The translations under genes and the position numbers were made by a program. A model generated the notes under the pieces. It worked only from the letters and a program-made list of their open reading frames with translations. It was not told the DNA's origin and ran no database searches. A stretch of DNA of 54,089 nt. It comes from Gammaproteobacteria bacterium. GTDB lineage: Bacteria > Pseudomonadota > Gammaproteobacteria > JAJFJF01. Positions 16,039-25,784 of this stretch are shown in pieces; the stretch's first letter is position 1, and every line of letters begins with the position of its first letter. The stretch is taken from the NCBI GenBank assembly GCA_021774255.1, contig JAJFJF010000019.1, positions 1-54,089 on the forward strand. Reading direction: 5' to 3'.

Positions 16039-17490
16039 TTATTTTGTTTTGGCTACTTTGGGTAGTTCATAGCCTGCTGGTTCATCGTCGTTTTCAGCAT
16101 CAGACTCATCTCCGGCAGTATCTTGAAGCTCAGTACGTAAAGGCTTCCAATGAGGAGAGGGGTAATAGGATTTTCCTTGTGATTCTGCTAAAAAGCGCTT
16201 TTCAACTTCTTCAAAGTCAGCAATGCAACGGTGATAGAGTGCGTTAATCTTTTTAATTTTTTCTTTAGTGGCGTTTTTTGCTTTGTTGGTAGCGCCTTCT
16301 GCTGTGAAAGGGCCAAACTCAGCATCAGGACCAAAAACGTCTTTCATCCGTAACCAACCTTCTTCCAATAATTTTAAAGTACGCGCAAGCGCGAAGGCAA
16401 AAGGCACGCGAGTAGGCGCTTTTTTATCAATCTTCTTTTGTGCGTCTTGTGATAATGCACGGGCAATTTCATCTATGCAGATTAAGTGAAGTACCTTCAT
16501 TAAGCGCCTAATAGCCTGTATTCGGTATGTTTTACCCGTGGGAGGCACGAAGCCGTGTTTTTTCAAAAGCGCTTTTGTGACGGGTTCGCCAGAACGGCTA
16601 AACATAAGCATCAGTGTTGCTAGCTTGCGCTCTAGCACGGGTTTTTCACCCGTAATTTCATTGATGATATACAAGATCCCGGGTCTAGCAGGAGGAGTTG
16701 GTTTAGTATTGTATTTGCCAACGCCATGTATTTGGAGGTTACCAAGGTTGCTTGCGGCAGGTAACATTTGGCAAGCAATGTCGCATGTTTGGTTCTTGGC
16801 AAGAGTATAGCTGCTATAAAGAGTTGAACCAGCTTGGAGTGTGCCAGGATGCATATGCCAGCCCAAGGCTTTTTTTATTTCTTTTTTAGTTTGCAACGGG
16901 CGTGCTTTCTTCTTTTTTGCCTGAAGATAAGTTTCAAATGACTGTCTGATTGCAGCAACATAAGATGTGATAATACGTCTTGCGGGCGAGCCGGTAAAAT
17001 TTTGCTTTTCCCCTTTTTGAGTGGGTTGCTTTCGTGCCGTGTTAAAGTAGCTTGTGTATTCCGAAAGTGTTTCGCTTTGTTCCAGTGTCTTTCGCCACTG
17101 TTCCAGAGAGAAAAATCGTTCCTCAATATAGAGCTGATAAATGTATTCCTCTTCCTGCTTTCTTGCGGTTGTTTTCACTTTTTTTGTGATAGTGATACTG
17201 CCATGCTTCTTAGGCGGGGGTGTTTCAGAAGAAGCGAGTTCCGCAAGCTTCTCACAAAGAGAAATAATCTCTTGTAGTTCTTTTTTGTTCATCTTTTTGG
17301 GGTTGCTTTGTGCGTGCAACTTGTCTTTCAGTGCGTTGTATTTTTTTTTGTTGGGGAGATACTTACAGGTTATTCTGTAGTCGTCCTTAAGGCGTTCAGC
17401 AGCAGCGTTGGGGTCAAGCTGCGTTAGCTTTTCAAAAATAAATTCAATTTGAATTTTAATCCATTGTAGTGTCTTTGAGTTTGTTCGCAT
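16039..17490 (-). CDS. Large basic hypothetical protein, regulon member (start corrected)
   Basis: This 483-aa, Lys-rich soluble protein is of unknown family. No signal peptide or membrane segment is visible. Helical, charged regions dominate (about 1-75 and 90-185), with a KKKKARPLQTKKEIKKA cluster near 200 and a short acidic patch (GDESDAENDDEP) close to the C-terminus. The frame opens at 17514, but that ATG is part of the regulon block (GATGTTAC), so the next ATG at 17490 is preferred. The remaining leader is unusually short, about 20 nt from GTTAC. It could be a secreted or DNA/RNA-binding protein; neither is shown. Confidence 0.6.
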   Translation of the reverse strand: MRTNSKTLQWIKIQIEFIFEKLTQLDPNAAAERLKDDYRITCKYLPNKKKYNALKDKLHAQSNPKKMNKKELQEIISLCEKLAELASSETPPPKKHGSITITKKVKTTARKQEEEYIYQLYIEERFFSLEQWRKTLEQSETLSEYTSYFNTARKQPTQKGEKQNFTGSPARRIITSYVAAIRQSFETYLQAKKKKARPLQTKKEIKKALGWHMHPGTLQAGSTLYSSYTLAKNQTCDIACQMLPAASNLGNLQIHGVGKYNTKPTPPARPGILYIINEITGEKPVLERKLATLMLMFSRSGEPVTKALLKKHGFVPPTGKTYRIQAIRRLMKVLHLICIDEIARALSQDAQKKIDKKAPTRVPFAFALARTLKLLEEGWLRMKDVFGPDAEFGPFTAEGATNKAKNATKEKIKKINALYHRCIADFEEVEKRFLAESQGKSYYPSPHWKPLRTELQDTAGDESDAENDDEPAGYELPKVAKTK

Positions 17491-17526
17491 GTATCTAATA
17501 ACATGGTGTAACATCGACGTGTAGTT
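17491..17526 (-). promoter_or_regulatory. Regulon block copy 10 (upstream of 17490 gene)
   Basis: On the minus strand, AAAAACTACAC, then GTCGATGTTACACCATG with its GTTAC G at 17512, then TAGATAC exactly at +15. It abuts the ATG at 17490. Confidence 0.8.
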
Positions 17527-17620
17527 TTTCTCTCATTGTTAATTTTCCTTTTTTCAACTAATCTGTTTACCCGTCGGTGAATCATCTTTAATGGATAGCA
17601 TTTTCTAGAAAGGGAAAAAA

Positions 17621-18076
17621 ATGACAATTTTTAATAAAACATTACTCATGATTGCTTTGTTGGTCTTGTCGCTGTTTTCGATGGCGCATGAGGCCGCGCA
17701 AGATTCACCTGTGGGCACCTGGGAAGCGCGCAGCAAGAAAAATAAAGACCATAAAAGTTATATCCGCATCTATGAAGTAGAGGGAAAGCTAAAAGGTGAT
17801 ATTGTCGATATTTTCCCGGAAGAGAAAAAACAAGATCTTTGTGTGAACTGTAAAGGTGACGAGCACAATAAACCGCTTTTGGGCATGACGATTTTATCAG
17901 GGTTTGAAGCGCAGGGTGCAAACACCTGGGGCGGCGGCAAAATCGTCGATCCCGAAAATGGCAAAGTGTATAACGCTTTTTTAACCGTCACAGACAGCGG
18001 GCACCATTTAGATGTGCGCGGTTATATCGGTGCGAAGATGTTTGGCGCGACAGATACCTGGTATCGCGTCAAGTAG
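17621..18076 (+). CDS. DUF2147 family secreted protein
   Basis: This 151-aa protein has a signal peptide (about 1-22, ending MAHEAA) and a DUF2147 domain. The typical opening VGTWEARSK is followed by IRIYEVEGKLKGDIVDI, a Cys-x-x-Cys pair (DLCVNCKG) and closing GYIGAKMFGATDTWYRVK. The domain is a small lipocalin-like beta-barrel found in many Gram-negative periplasms; its role is not established. AAAGGG precedes the ATG. Divergent from the 483-aa gene and convergent with the fasciclin gene. Confidence 0.85.
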   Translation: MTIFNKTLLMIALLVLSLFSMAHEAAQDSPVGTWEARSKKNKDHKSYIRIYEVEGKLKGDIVDIFPEEKKQDLCVNCKGDEHNKPLLGMTILSGFEAQGANTWGGGKIVDPENGKVYNAFLTVTDSGHHLDVRGYIGAKMFGATDTWYRVK

Positions 18077-18085
18077 CCAATCCAT

Positions 18086-18113
18086 AAAAAAAGGGCCCAG
18101 CATTGCCAAGCCC
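18086..18113 (-). terminator. Hairpin between convergent DUF2147 and fasciclin genes
   Basis: Read on the minus strand, AGGGC pairs with GCCCT around an imperfect loop and is followed by a run of seven T. That suits termination of the fasciclin transcript. Confidence 0.5.
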
Positions 18114-18154
18114 TCAATATCATATTGATGTATTCTTATTGATAAAAGCGTGAG

Positions 18155-18694
18155 TTACTCAATCCGTTCACTGTGATCTTTTAACTCAAGTGGGATCAAC
18201 ACTTCATCAATCACGTGGATCACACCGTTACTGGCTTCCACATCGGTTGCAATAATCGTGGCTTTATCGTCCACTCTTACATTACCGTTGGTTTCAATAT
18301 CAATGTCGATAAAGTGACTATTGATCGTTTGGAAGTTTTCACGTGCCACCACTTCCTCGGCAGTGTATTTACCGGGTACCACGTGGTAACTCAATAATTC
18401 AACTAATTTATCTTTATTTCTTTCTTTCATTAATTTGTCGAGCATGCCGTCAGGTAATTTTGCAAACGCCTCATCCGTAGGCGCAAAGACGGTATAAGGG
18501 CCGCCTGTTTGCAAGACACCGACTAAATCGGCTGCTTCCAATAACTCGGTAAGGGTAGTAAATGTGCCGGCAGACGCAGCCACCTCCACGACGTTTTGCT
18601 CGCCATGGCTACCACCGTGTTCAGCGACAGCGGAACCACTTACCGCCAATAGCAAGACAGCTGCTGAGCCGATTGCTTTGGTTAATGTTTTCAT
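18155..18694 (-). CDS. Fasciclin (FAS1) domain secreted protein
   Basis: This 179-aa protein has a signal peptide (about 1-24) and one FAS1 domain. The two hallmark segments are clear: YTVFAPTDEAFAKLP (H1 box) and GVIHVIDEVLIP (H2 box), with LLSYHVVPGKYT between them. FAS1 domains mediate adhesion; single-domain secreted forms are common in bacteria and protect or attach cells in ways not well defined. AGGAGG stands seven bases before the ATG, one of the best ribosome sites of the window. The gene points away from the regulon block at 18889. Confidence 0.92.
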   Translation of the reverse strand: MKTLTKAIGSAAVLLLAVSGSAVAEHGGSHGEQNVVEVAASAGTFTTLTELLEAADLVGVLQTGGPYTVFAPTDEAFAKLPDGMLDKLMKERNKDKLVELLSYHVVPGKYTAEEVVARENFQTINSHFIDIDIETNGNVRVDDKATIIATDVEASNGVIHVIDEVLIPLELKDHSERIE

Positions 18695-18994
18695 ATTGCC
18701 TCCTAGAGAATGCTCTCTATGTCGTTATTTAATCCGTTATTTTTCTGCTATTTCTTTTAGCCATTGTTTAACATAAGTAAATCCTTACACAATAATAATA
18801 GGTAATAATAGGGGGCTCTTCAAACTCAAAAAGACTATCTTATTGTTTTTAATCTGTTATTTTAATTTTTCAGGCTTGCATTAAGTTAACTTACCTGTCG
18901 ATGTTATTTCATATATCTAGAGCAGAAGCATCCTCATATTTCCTCAAATAAGGCTTAATATTTGTTCATATTGAGCGCGCGCTAATCAAAAACC
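18695..18994. other. Divergent promoter region with regulon block
   Basis: This AT-rich gap between the fasciclin gene and the 1333-aa gene contains regulon block copy 11. No gene is seen. Confidence 0.5.
18889..18924 (+). promoter_or_regulatory. Regulon block copy 11 (upstream of 18995 gene)
   Basis: AACTTACCTGTCGATG then GTTAT (G at 18903), CATATATC and TAGAG at +15. It ends about 70 nt before the ATG. Together with copies 6 and 8 it shows the consensus most fully. Confidence 0.85.
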
Positions 18995-21900
18995 ATGTTA
19001 AGGAAAGGCTTCCCCATCTGGAGAGGCTTGCTTTGTTGTGTCTGCTTGTTGGTGACACTGCCGCTAGCGGCTTATTCCATTGCGCTTCCCATGGGGACGA
19101 TAAATGGAAGGGGACTAGATGTAAAAAGTGCGCTCGACTTCATTAAATTGGAGGAGTTTGTTTTCTCCGATCCTGTTTTTGAAGTTTGTTCTGTTCCCAG
19201 CAGTGGGGAGACGGCTTCAGGTGTGGCAGCCTTGCCGCAAGGCAATGGTAGCTTCTGGGAAGTCGGCAGCGGCCCGCACCCTACGCCACTTACTCCAACA
19301 ACCGGCACAAGCGCTGACTGCGCAACGGCTTGGTTTGTACCGCCAGGCGGTGAGGCATTGTTTTTAGGAAGTGTGGCATTTGCCACACTGGAGAGTGTAT
19401 GTAAGGTGTACAGCATGGCACTGGAAGGGGGCAAAGCCTCACTGGAACTGGTATTGCAATGGGATTGTTATCCCAATACCCGCGCCATTGATTTTTTGCA
19501 TCTGGGAGAAGCCGGCGAAGGCTACACGCTTTTTGTCACAGCTGATTGGGGAGGGAGCCGCAGTGCTATCCGCTGGTGGATACAGTTGGATGGAAGTGAC
19601 CGGGTAGAAGAAGTAGGCAGCTTTGTGGATGTGATTTCCCCGCATCGCGTTGCAATTCTTGATCCGCTGGATGGCTGGGAGTTGGCTATCCTTGCAGCAG
19701 ATTTGGATGAAGCAGAAGGGGGGGTGATTTCAATTGCGCTGAACCTCACTCAACTGGCGCGTCTTGCCACCTTGCAGGCGCAACATGTGCCCATCAAAGC
19801 CTTTCCAAGCGCTGCCGTCAGCCGGGCAGACAAAATTCAGTTGCCCGGTGCGCGTGGTATTCATGTGCTCGGTGATTTGTTGTTTGTGAATAATAACGAT
19901 CGCCCTCATATCGATGTTTTTCGACTGCCTCATTTGGGCTATCTGCATACGACTATCATTTCAGAGTTTCAAGATACTTGGGGATTTGGAATTTGCGATG
20001 GTCGCGACACGCTTGCGGCGATCAGTGGTAACCCGGGTGGTAGTGCCGGTATTTATAAGGTGGACCCGCAAAGTGGTGTGCTGGCTTTTAATACCGCATT
20101 GCCTGCGCCACTGGCGGCGGGGATAAGCGTGAATGTCGCGCCCCTCGATGGCGGCTGTCGTTTTCTCTTTGCCGCGCTTCCTGATAACGAAAGCTCACCG
20201 TATTACGAGCAGGTATTGACCACGGCAACCTCAAGTGCGAGTGAAAAACCCACGCACTCTGCTTCGGGAGCCGAGCCTTCTGGATCAGCGACTATGCCGG
20301 CCAGCCAAAGCCCCACGTTCTCAGCGAGCCGTGTGTTGCTGCCAAGCCCGAGCTTGCCTGCATCCAGCGACAGTGGAAGTGAGGGAAGTAGCAGCAGTGC
20401 GTCTTCAGAAGCAGCGGGGGCGAGTGATGCAATCAAAGCCATGGCACTGGTCGCTATTGTGCTGCTTGGCGCGCCGACGGTGCTTGTGTGTTTTCAATCA
20501 CCGTGGATCGATATTTTCTGGTGGTTTTGGCCAATGCTGGCGCTTTTGGGTTGCCGCAAAGCACATGCTAACCCAACGGTTCAGAAAAAACTGCGTAAGT
20601 TAACGTGGGGCTACGGCTTTTGGAATTTTTGGCGCGGCGCCATGCTGACATTTGCGGGCTTGCTCGCGTGTTGGCAATTGCGGGTGGTTGGCACGGAGGC
20701 TGCCGAAGACAATCTAAGCGCGTGGGGGGGAGGCTTGCGAGCAAGCTGGCTGGTCTTCATGGTCATCAATGGCTTGCTGGCGGCGTATTGGTTTCACCGT
20801 GTTGCTTCTTACCCTTTGTGGTATCAAGGCCTGACAAATATTGCGGTGCTTTTTCTGCTTTGTGTTTACGTCGACTTGATACTCCAAGCGGGCGAGTGGA
20901 CTTCCTTTATGGATGACCCAGAGTTGCTTGCCTTTGTCACGGCAGTTTGTTTGGCCACAGGTTTGTTGCCCCTTTTTGATCCGCAAACTAAACAAACCAT
21001 CCCCCTGCTTAAGTGGGACACAGCAATCATCGCTTGGCTGACGCCGGCAGTGATGCTCTGGATGTTCCCGATTGCATGGCACTTTCTTTTTATGCCCGAT
21101 CAGTGCTGGAGCTCAACAGCTTATATTCTTATTGTGGGTTTTGGTGGGTTGCTAAGCTTCGTTTATAGTGAACGCAAAGCTGAGCTGGATCAAATAAATC
21201 GAGCACTCGGTGCTGACACATACATCATCAAACCGGCACTACCAGCACCTCAAGCATTACAGCTTCCTGGTTTGTTGCACACATTTTTTGAGCGTGCACG
21301 TGACAAGAAGAAAGAGCCTGTTGTTCTCGAAAAAGATTCTTTTCTTCTTTTGACGGTGCTTTGTTTTTTGCTTTGTAAACTGCAACAGCAGGCAAAGAAT
21401 AAACCCCGTTTTTTACTCAACATCTGGAACCTTATTTTTATTTTGGGGGCGGGAGGCAAAATTGTTTTTTCAGTGCTTGATTACAGTTGGTATGCCTGGA
21501 AAGTGCGTCCAGATGTGCTGGATAACAAGCTTGAGTTAGACAAAAGAGTTGGCTGGATAGTGCTTTACTGCATTGGTGCAGTATTCGGGATCTATTTCCA
21601 GCGGCAGAGAAGGTGGTGGTATGTCGGACTAAACTATGCCGCGATTGTGCATGTGATGGCCCTTAATGCAGAGCGCTTTCTTGGGTTTTATCGGCCAGAA
21701 AAACAGTTTATTCACGACATGCAGCCGCATGCCGTCGTGACGTTTCTTTGTTTCATGGCAGGGCTCATTGCATTGCGTGAGCGCAATCCTCATTACCCTA
21801 GCTACTTTCTTAATGGGTGTGAAGCGATCTTGAGGACCTCAAGCCCATGGGCGGTAGTGCAATCCGTTTTGTTTTTCAGTGAATATGTGGCTGATCACAA

Positions 21901-22996
21901 CAAAACAAACGACGAAACAGCGTTTTTAAGGATCAATGCACTCGGCATGTTTGTTTCACTAGTGCAGTTTTTGGTGGATTATGAAAACCCGCCTGTTGCT
22001 GCACCTGAAACAACAAATGATACGGCTCAAGGTGGGGCGGCAGAAGAAGAGGCAGCTGTTTCAGCGCCACCACCCGCCGCAGATGAAGATGACGTTCATA
22101 CGGAAACGACACGCGTTTTAAAATTGCTAGTGAAATGTCGAGGCATTTGGTTCAAGGTGATGTACATTCTTCGTAGTTTGGTGTTTGTTTACCCCATGCT
22201 GGATGTGAGCAAGCACTGGTTGCTGCTGCATACTGATGCTTTTTTAGCCGGTGATGTTGAGCTTGGCAGCACCACTCGCATTTGCTGGGGGGCGGCGTGT
22301 TTGCTTTCGCTTATATTCACCTATTGCCTTAGTCAGAGCAACACACACGTCCAAGGGCCCGCGTATGGTGTGCTTTATCCTACTGCGTTTCTTTATCTTT
22401 TGATGAAGCATGCCGATTGGCGCGTGTATTTCTTTGATGAAGACGAGCCCTTTATGGACAAGCCGGCCTACTTTTCTTTGGTAGTGATGGGGTGCATATT
22501 GCTAGCCCTGATAGTGGCGGAAGCAAGTAGCTCACCAAAAGAGCGTAAGCGTAGTGTTGTTTATTACGTACGCAACGGAAGAGCCACAAAACCAGGCCTC
22601 TTCTACCGTTCCTCAACTTTCACTGAATGGCTTTCATTACTGATCAAACGCCTTGAAGGCTTACCGACGTTTGCTGCGCTGACTTTTCTGCTCGATGAGG
22701 TGATTGCGCCTGGTTTGCTGCACGGGCGCCGCCGCCGCTTTATGTTAGCAGTTGCCTTGAATATTTGTCTTTCAGTGATCCATGGTTCCATGCTTTATTG
22801 GGCAGAAGAGGACGAGAAATCAGCGCAAGCTACTAGGGCGGCGAACCGCTCAGGCTCTAGCGACGACGATGAGGAAGATGGCACTGATGATGACGAAGAC
22901 TTCCAAGACTTCCAAGACTTCGAAGACGACGAAGAAGAAGACGATGGAGATGGGAGTCAATTTCCTCTTCTGCAGGAGCTTGATCCAGTGGTCTAG
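18995..22996 (+). CDS. Giant receptor-like polytopic membrane protein, regulon member
   Basis: This 1333-aa protein has a signal peptide (about 1-26, ending PLAAYS). An exported domain of about 380 residues follows, with repeated beta-rich segments such as GIHVLGDLLFVNNND and GFGICDGRDTLAAISG that look like a beta-propeller. Next come a Ser/Ala/Pro-rich stalk (about 408-480) and a long hydrophobic region (about 483-1290) with roughly sixteen membrane segments. A strongly acidic tail (about 1285-1327) repeats DFQDFQDFED. No known transporter signature is seen. The order ectodomain, O-glycan-like stalk, polytopic domain and acidic tail recalls eukaryotic adhesion receptors. That is architecture only; no homology is claimed. 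Confidence 0.75.
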   Translation: MLRKGFPIWRGLLCCVCLLVTLPLAAYSIALPMGTINGRGLDVKSALDFIKLEEFVFSDPVFEVCSVPSSGETASGVAALPQGNGSFWEVGSGPHPTPLTPTTGTSADCATAWFVPPGGEALFLGSVAFATLESVCKVYSMALEGGKASLELVLQWDCYPNTRAIDFLHLGEAGEGYTLFVTADWGGSRSAIRWWIQLDGSDRVEEVGSFVDVISPHRVAILDPLDGWELAILAADLDEAEGGVISIALNLTQLARLATLQAQHVPIKAFPSAAVSRADKIQLPGARGIHVLGDLLFVNNNDRPHIDVFRLPHLGYLHTTIISEFQDTWGFGICDGRDTLAAISGNPGGSAGIYKVDPQSGVLAFNTALPAPLAAGISVNVAPLDGGCRFLFAALPDNESSPYYEQVLTTATSSASEKPTHSASGAEPSGSATMPASQSPTFSASRVLLPSPSLPASSDSGSEGSSSSASSEAAGASDAIKAMALVAIVLLGAPTVLVCFQSPWIDIFWWFWPMLALLGCRKAHANPTVQKKLRKLTWGYGFWNFWRGAMLTFAGLLACWQLRVVGTEAAEDNLSAWGGGLRASWLVFMVINGLLAAYWFHRVASYPLWYQGLTNIAVLFLLCVYVDLILQAGEWTSFMDDPELLAFVTAVCLATGLLPLFDPQTKQTIPLLKWDTAIIAWLTPAVMLWMFPIAWHFLFMPDQCWSSTAYILIVGFGGLLSFVYSERKAELDQINRALGADTYIIKPALPAPQALQLPGLLHTFFERARDKKKEPVVLEKDSFLLLTVLCFLLCKLQQQAKNKPRFLLNIWNLIFILGAGGKIVFSVLDYSWYAWKVRPDVLDNKLELDKRVGWIVLYCIGAVFGIYFQRQRRWWYVGLNYAAIVHVMALNAERFLGFYRPEKQFIHDMQPHAVVTFLCFMAGLIALRERNPHYPSYFLNGCEAILRTSSPWAVVQSVLFFSEYVADHNKTNDETAFLRINALGMFVSLVQFLVDYENPPVAAPETTNDTAQGGAAEEEAAVSAPPPAADEDDVHTETTRVLKLLVKCRGIWFKVMYILRSLVFVYPMLDVSKHWLLLHTDAFLAGDVELGSTTRICWGAACLLSLIFTYCLSQSNTHVQGPAYGVLYPTAFLYLLMKHADWRVYFFDEDEPFMDKPAYFSLVVMGCILLALIVAEASSSPKERKRSVVYYVRNGRATKPGLFYRSSTFTEWLSLLIKRLEGLPTFAALTFLLDEVIAPGLLHGRRRRFMLAVALNICLSVIHGSMLYWAEEDEKSAQATRAANRSGSSDDDEEDGTDDDEDFQDFQDFEDDEEEDDGDGSQFPLLQELDPVV

Positions 22997-23024
22997 AAAA
23001 TCATATAAATAGTATTCATTCACA

Positions 23025-23051
23025 TTTTTTAAAACCCCCTAAAGCAAGCTA
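23025..23051 (+). repeat. Shared 3' flank of regulon genes, copy 3 (short)
   Basis: TTTTTTAAAACC and, seven bases later, AGCAAGCTA match the shared flank behind the 2555 and 3301 genes. It lies about 30 bases behind the stop of the 1333-aa gene. Confidence 0.4.
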
Positions 23052-23210
23052 TTTAAATAACTTTTTCTTGCTTTTGAATTTTACAGAATAAAAATTATGT
23101 TAAATTTTGGGGCGCGTCATGCTGTGTGCAATAGCAAATTGAAGCAACTGTGTGTTTTGGTTAAATTTTGGTAGGCTAGATACAACACTCACAACACATG
23201 GATTGGGCTT

Positions 23211-23846
23211 ATGAAATTTGAAATCACTTCTTTTAAACCGGAAAGTTTTATTCCAGATGAGTTTGCGTATGCGGTGCCAGCCAAAGAAGGCCACATTCAG
23301 TTAGCGCAAAACCGCAACCCGCATGTGCGTTGGTCAGCCTTGCCAGAAGGCACGCAGTCGCTTGTGCTGTTGATGCACGACCCCGACGTGCCCTCTCTGG
23401 GTGATAATGTGAACCGAGAAGGCAAAGTCGTGCGGACTGATTTACCGCGTGTCGATTTTTATCATTGGGTGTTGGTGAATATTCCCCCCAGCCTCACTGA
23501 AATACCCGCAGGCGCGGCTTCTGATGGCGTGACAAAGCGTGGCAAACCGCCTGGCGAGACCCCGTTTGGTGTCCAGGGGCATAACGACTACACCGCCTGG
23601 TTTGCGGGTGACCCTGAAAACGAGGGCGATCACGGTGGTTATGATGGCCCATGCCCACCGTGGAATGATGAGCGGCTGCATCATTATCACTTTACACTTT
23701 ATGCGTTGGATGTGCCGAGTGTAGAGTTGCCCGAACATTTTCGCGGCCCGGATGTGGTAAAAGCAATGGCAGGGCATATTTTAGCGCAGGCCGAGCAGGT
23801 GGGGGTGTATTCGCTTAATCCGGCGGTAGTGGTGGAGTACACATAA
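23211..23846 (+). CDS. PEBP/YbhB-YbcL family protein (Raf kinase inhibitor-like)
   Basis: The 211-aa protein carries the phosphatidylethanolamine-binding protein fold. LVLLMHDPDVPS gives the DPDxP ligand-site motif, FYHWVLVNIPPS the following strand, and CPPWNDERLHHYHFTLYALDV the conserved His/Tyr strand. Bacterial members are cytosolic and of unclear role; the name comes from eukaryotic relatives. It lacks a signal peptide. Alone between the 1333-aa gene and malic enzyme, with a REP-like palindrome behind it. Confidence 0.9.
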   Translation: MKFEITSFKPESFIPDEFAYAVPAKEGHIQLAQNRNPHVRWSALPEGTQSLVLLMHDPDVPSLGDNVNREGKVVRTDLPRVDFYHWVLVNIPPSLTEIPAGAASDGVTKRGKPPGETPFGVQGHNDYTAWFAGDPENEGDHGGYDGPCPPWNDERLHHYHFTLYALDVPSVELPEHFRGPDVVKAMAGHILAQAEQVGVYSLNPAVVVEYT

Positions 23847-23924
23847 ATACAGCAGAGCTTTTCTTTATATTGAAGTAAGCGTTCACAGAGATAGCTGATC
23901 TTTTGCCACCTGTGCATATGTTAT

Positions 23925-23959
23925 TTGTAGGGGCAGCCCCCCGTGGCTGCCCGGGCGGC
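23925..23959. repeat. REP-like palindrome GTAGGGGCAGCC family
   Basis: GTAGGGGCAGCCCCCC then GTGGCTGCCC: GGGCAGCC pairs with GGCTGCCC. Near-identical copies lie at 37529-37557 and 39902-39930. Confidence 0.75.
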
Positions 23960-24047
23960 TTACATCTTGAGTTTATTGGATTTCTGCGACAGAGATAGCT
24001 AAACTTAAATTAATGGCAGAAAAATCCTCTATAATGAATTAAAAAAT

Positions 24048-25736
24048 ATGAAGAAAATTGAAATCGAAGTCGCGCGCACCGGGGCCGCTTTATTAAGCAC
24101 ACCCTTGCTCAACAAAGGCACGGCGTTTACCGATGAAGAGCGCCAGTCGCTCGATTTGCTGGGCTTGTTGCCGCCGCGTGTGGATGATATTGAGACACAA
24201 ATCAAACGCGCTTATGAAGCCTATCAACGCAAAACAGAAGACTTAGAGCGCCATATTTATTTGCGCGCGCTGCAAGATACTAATGAAGTTTTATTTTACC
24301 GTTTGATCTTGGATCACCTCACCGAGATGATGCCGATGATCTATACGCCCGTGGTGGGCCTGGCGTGTCAGAAATTCAGTGAGATTTACCGCCGGCAGCG
24401 CGGTTTATTTATTTCTTACCCTGAGCGGGACAAAATCGATGCGATTTTAGACAACGCGCCCGTGCCCAATGTGGAAGCCATTGTGGTGACCGATGGTGAG
24501 CGTATTTTGGGGCTGGGCGATCAAGGCGCCGGCGGCATGGGTATTCCCATTGGCAAACTCTCGCTTTACACCGCTTGTGGCGGTATCAACCCGAATAGCA
24601 CGCTGCCGATTTTGTTAGATGTCGGTACGAATAATGCTGAGCGACTTAAAGATCCAACGTACATCGGTTGGCGGCATGAGCGCATCACCGGCCAAGAGTA
24701 TGATGATTTTGTCGATCTCTTTGTGCAGGCTGTGAAGCGCAAGTTTCCGAAGGTGCTGCTGCAATTCGAAGATTTTGCGCAGGCGCATGCGGCGCCTTTA
24801 TTAGAGCGCTATCGCGAGCAACTTTGTACCTTTAACGATGATATTCAGGGCACGGCAGCGGTAACAGTGGGCACGTTGCTGGCAGCGGTAAAAGTAACCA
24901 ATAGCAAGATGTCGGATCAAACCATCGTGATGTTTGGTGCCGGATCGGCCGGTTGCGGTATTGCCGAGCAAATGGTGAAAGCGATGGTCAAAGAAGGCTT
25001 GCCGGAGGCTGAAGCGCGTTCACGTTTTTATATGATTGACAGACCGGGCCTGCTACACAATGGCATATCTAATTTATTGCCGTTTCAGAAAAAATTATTG
25101 CAATCGCATGACAAAGTGGCGGGGTGGGCAAGCGATGCATCTGGTGAGATAAGCCTGCTTGATGTGATGGAGCATGCTAAACCGACCATTTTAATTGGCG
25201 TGTCGGGGCAAGCGGGCACCTTCACAGAAGAAGCGATCACTGAAATGGCGAAGCATACTGAGCGGCCCATTATTTTCCCATTATCGAACCCAACGTCTAA
25301 AGTAGAAGCGGTGCCCGCAGATTTAATTACCTGGACCAAAGGGCGTGCTTTATTAGCCACCGGCAGCCCTTTTGACCCCGTGGAGTATGAAGGGCACCAT
25401 TACCCGATTGCGCAGTGCAATAATAGCTATATCTTCCCGGCGATGGGTTTAGGTATTTTAGGCAGTGGTGCAGGGTTTGTGTCAGACGGCATGTTTATGG
25501 CGGCTTCTGAAGAGCTTAGCAAACACGCGCCTGCCCTAAAAGACCCACAAGGCTCACTCTTGCCGCTGCTTGAGCATGTGCGGGAGATTTCAAAAGACAT
25601 TGCGTATGCCGTGGCGGCGCAAGCACAAGCCGAAGGGCTGGCAGATAAATGTTCTGAAGAAGACATGCGCAAACGCATTGACGCCAAACGTTGGGAGCCT
25701 GTGTATCCCACCATGAAACGCAAACCCGGTATTTAG
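24048..25736 (+). CDS. maeA: NAD-dependent malic enzyme
   Basis: This enzyme decarboxylates L-malate to pyruvate, normally with NAD+, linking the TCA cycle to pyruvate. The 562-aa length matches the large E. coli MaeA/SfcA type (565 aa), not the MaeB fusion type. Visible residues are the catalytic Tyr in MIYTPVVG (Tyr 99) and Lys in [10 protein letters not shown] (Lys 170), the metal ligands in FEDFAQ (Glu 241, Asp 242) and FNDDIQGTA (Asp 265), and the dinucleotide motif GAGSAG (297-302). The VOC-type gene downstream starts 48 bp after the stop and may be co-transcribed. Confidence 0.93.
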   Translation: MKKIEIEVARTGAALLSTPLLNKGTAFTDEERQSLDLLGLLPPRVDDIETQIKRAYEAYQRKTEDLERHIYLRALQDTNEVLFYRLILDHLTEMMPMIYTPVVGLACQKFSEIYRRQRGLFISYPERDKIDAILDNAPVPNVEAIVVTDGERILGLGDQGAGGMGIPIGKLSLYTACGGINPNSTLPILLDVGTNNAERLKDPTYIGWRHERITGQEYDDFVDLFVQAVKRKFPKVLLQFEDFAQAHAAPLLERYREQLCTFNDDIQGTAAVTVGTLLAAVKVTNSKMSDQTIVMFGAGSAGCGIAEQMVKAMVKEGLPEAEARSRFYMIDRPGLLHNGISNLLPFQKKLLQSHDKVAGWASDASGEISLLDVMEHAKPTILIGVSGQAGTFTEEAITEMAKHTERPIIFPLSNPTSKVEAVPADLITWTKGRALLATGSPFDPVEYEGHHYPIAQCNNSYIFPAMGLGILGSGAGFVSDGMFMAASEELSKHAPALKDPQGSLLPLLEHVREISKDIAYAVAAQAQAEGLADKCSEEDMRKRIDAKRWEPVYPTMKRKPGI

Positions 25737-25784
25737 TCGCTGTAAAATAAAGCGCCCTGTGGCCATTATGTGAGGGAAAACAAC

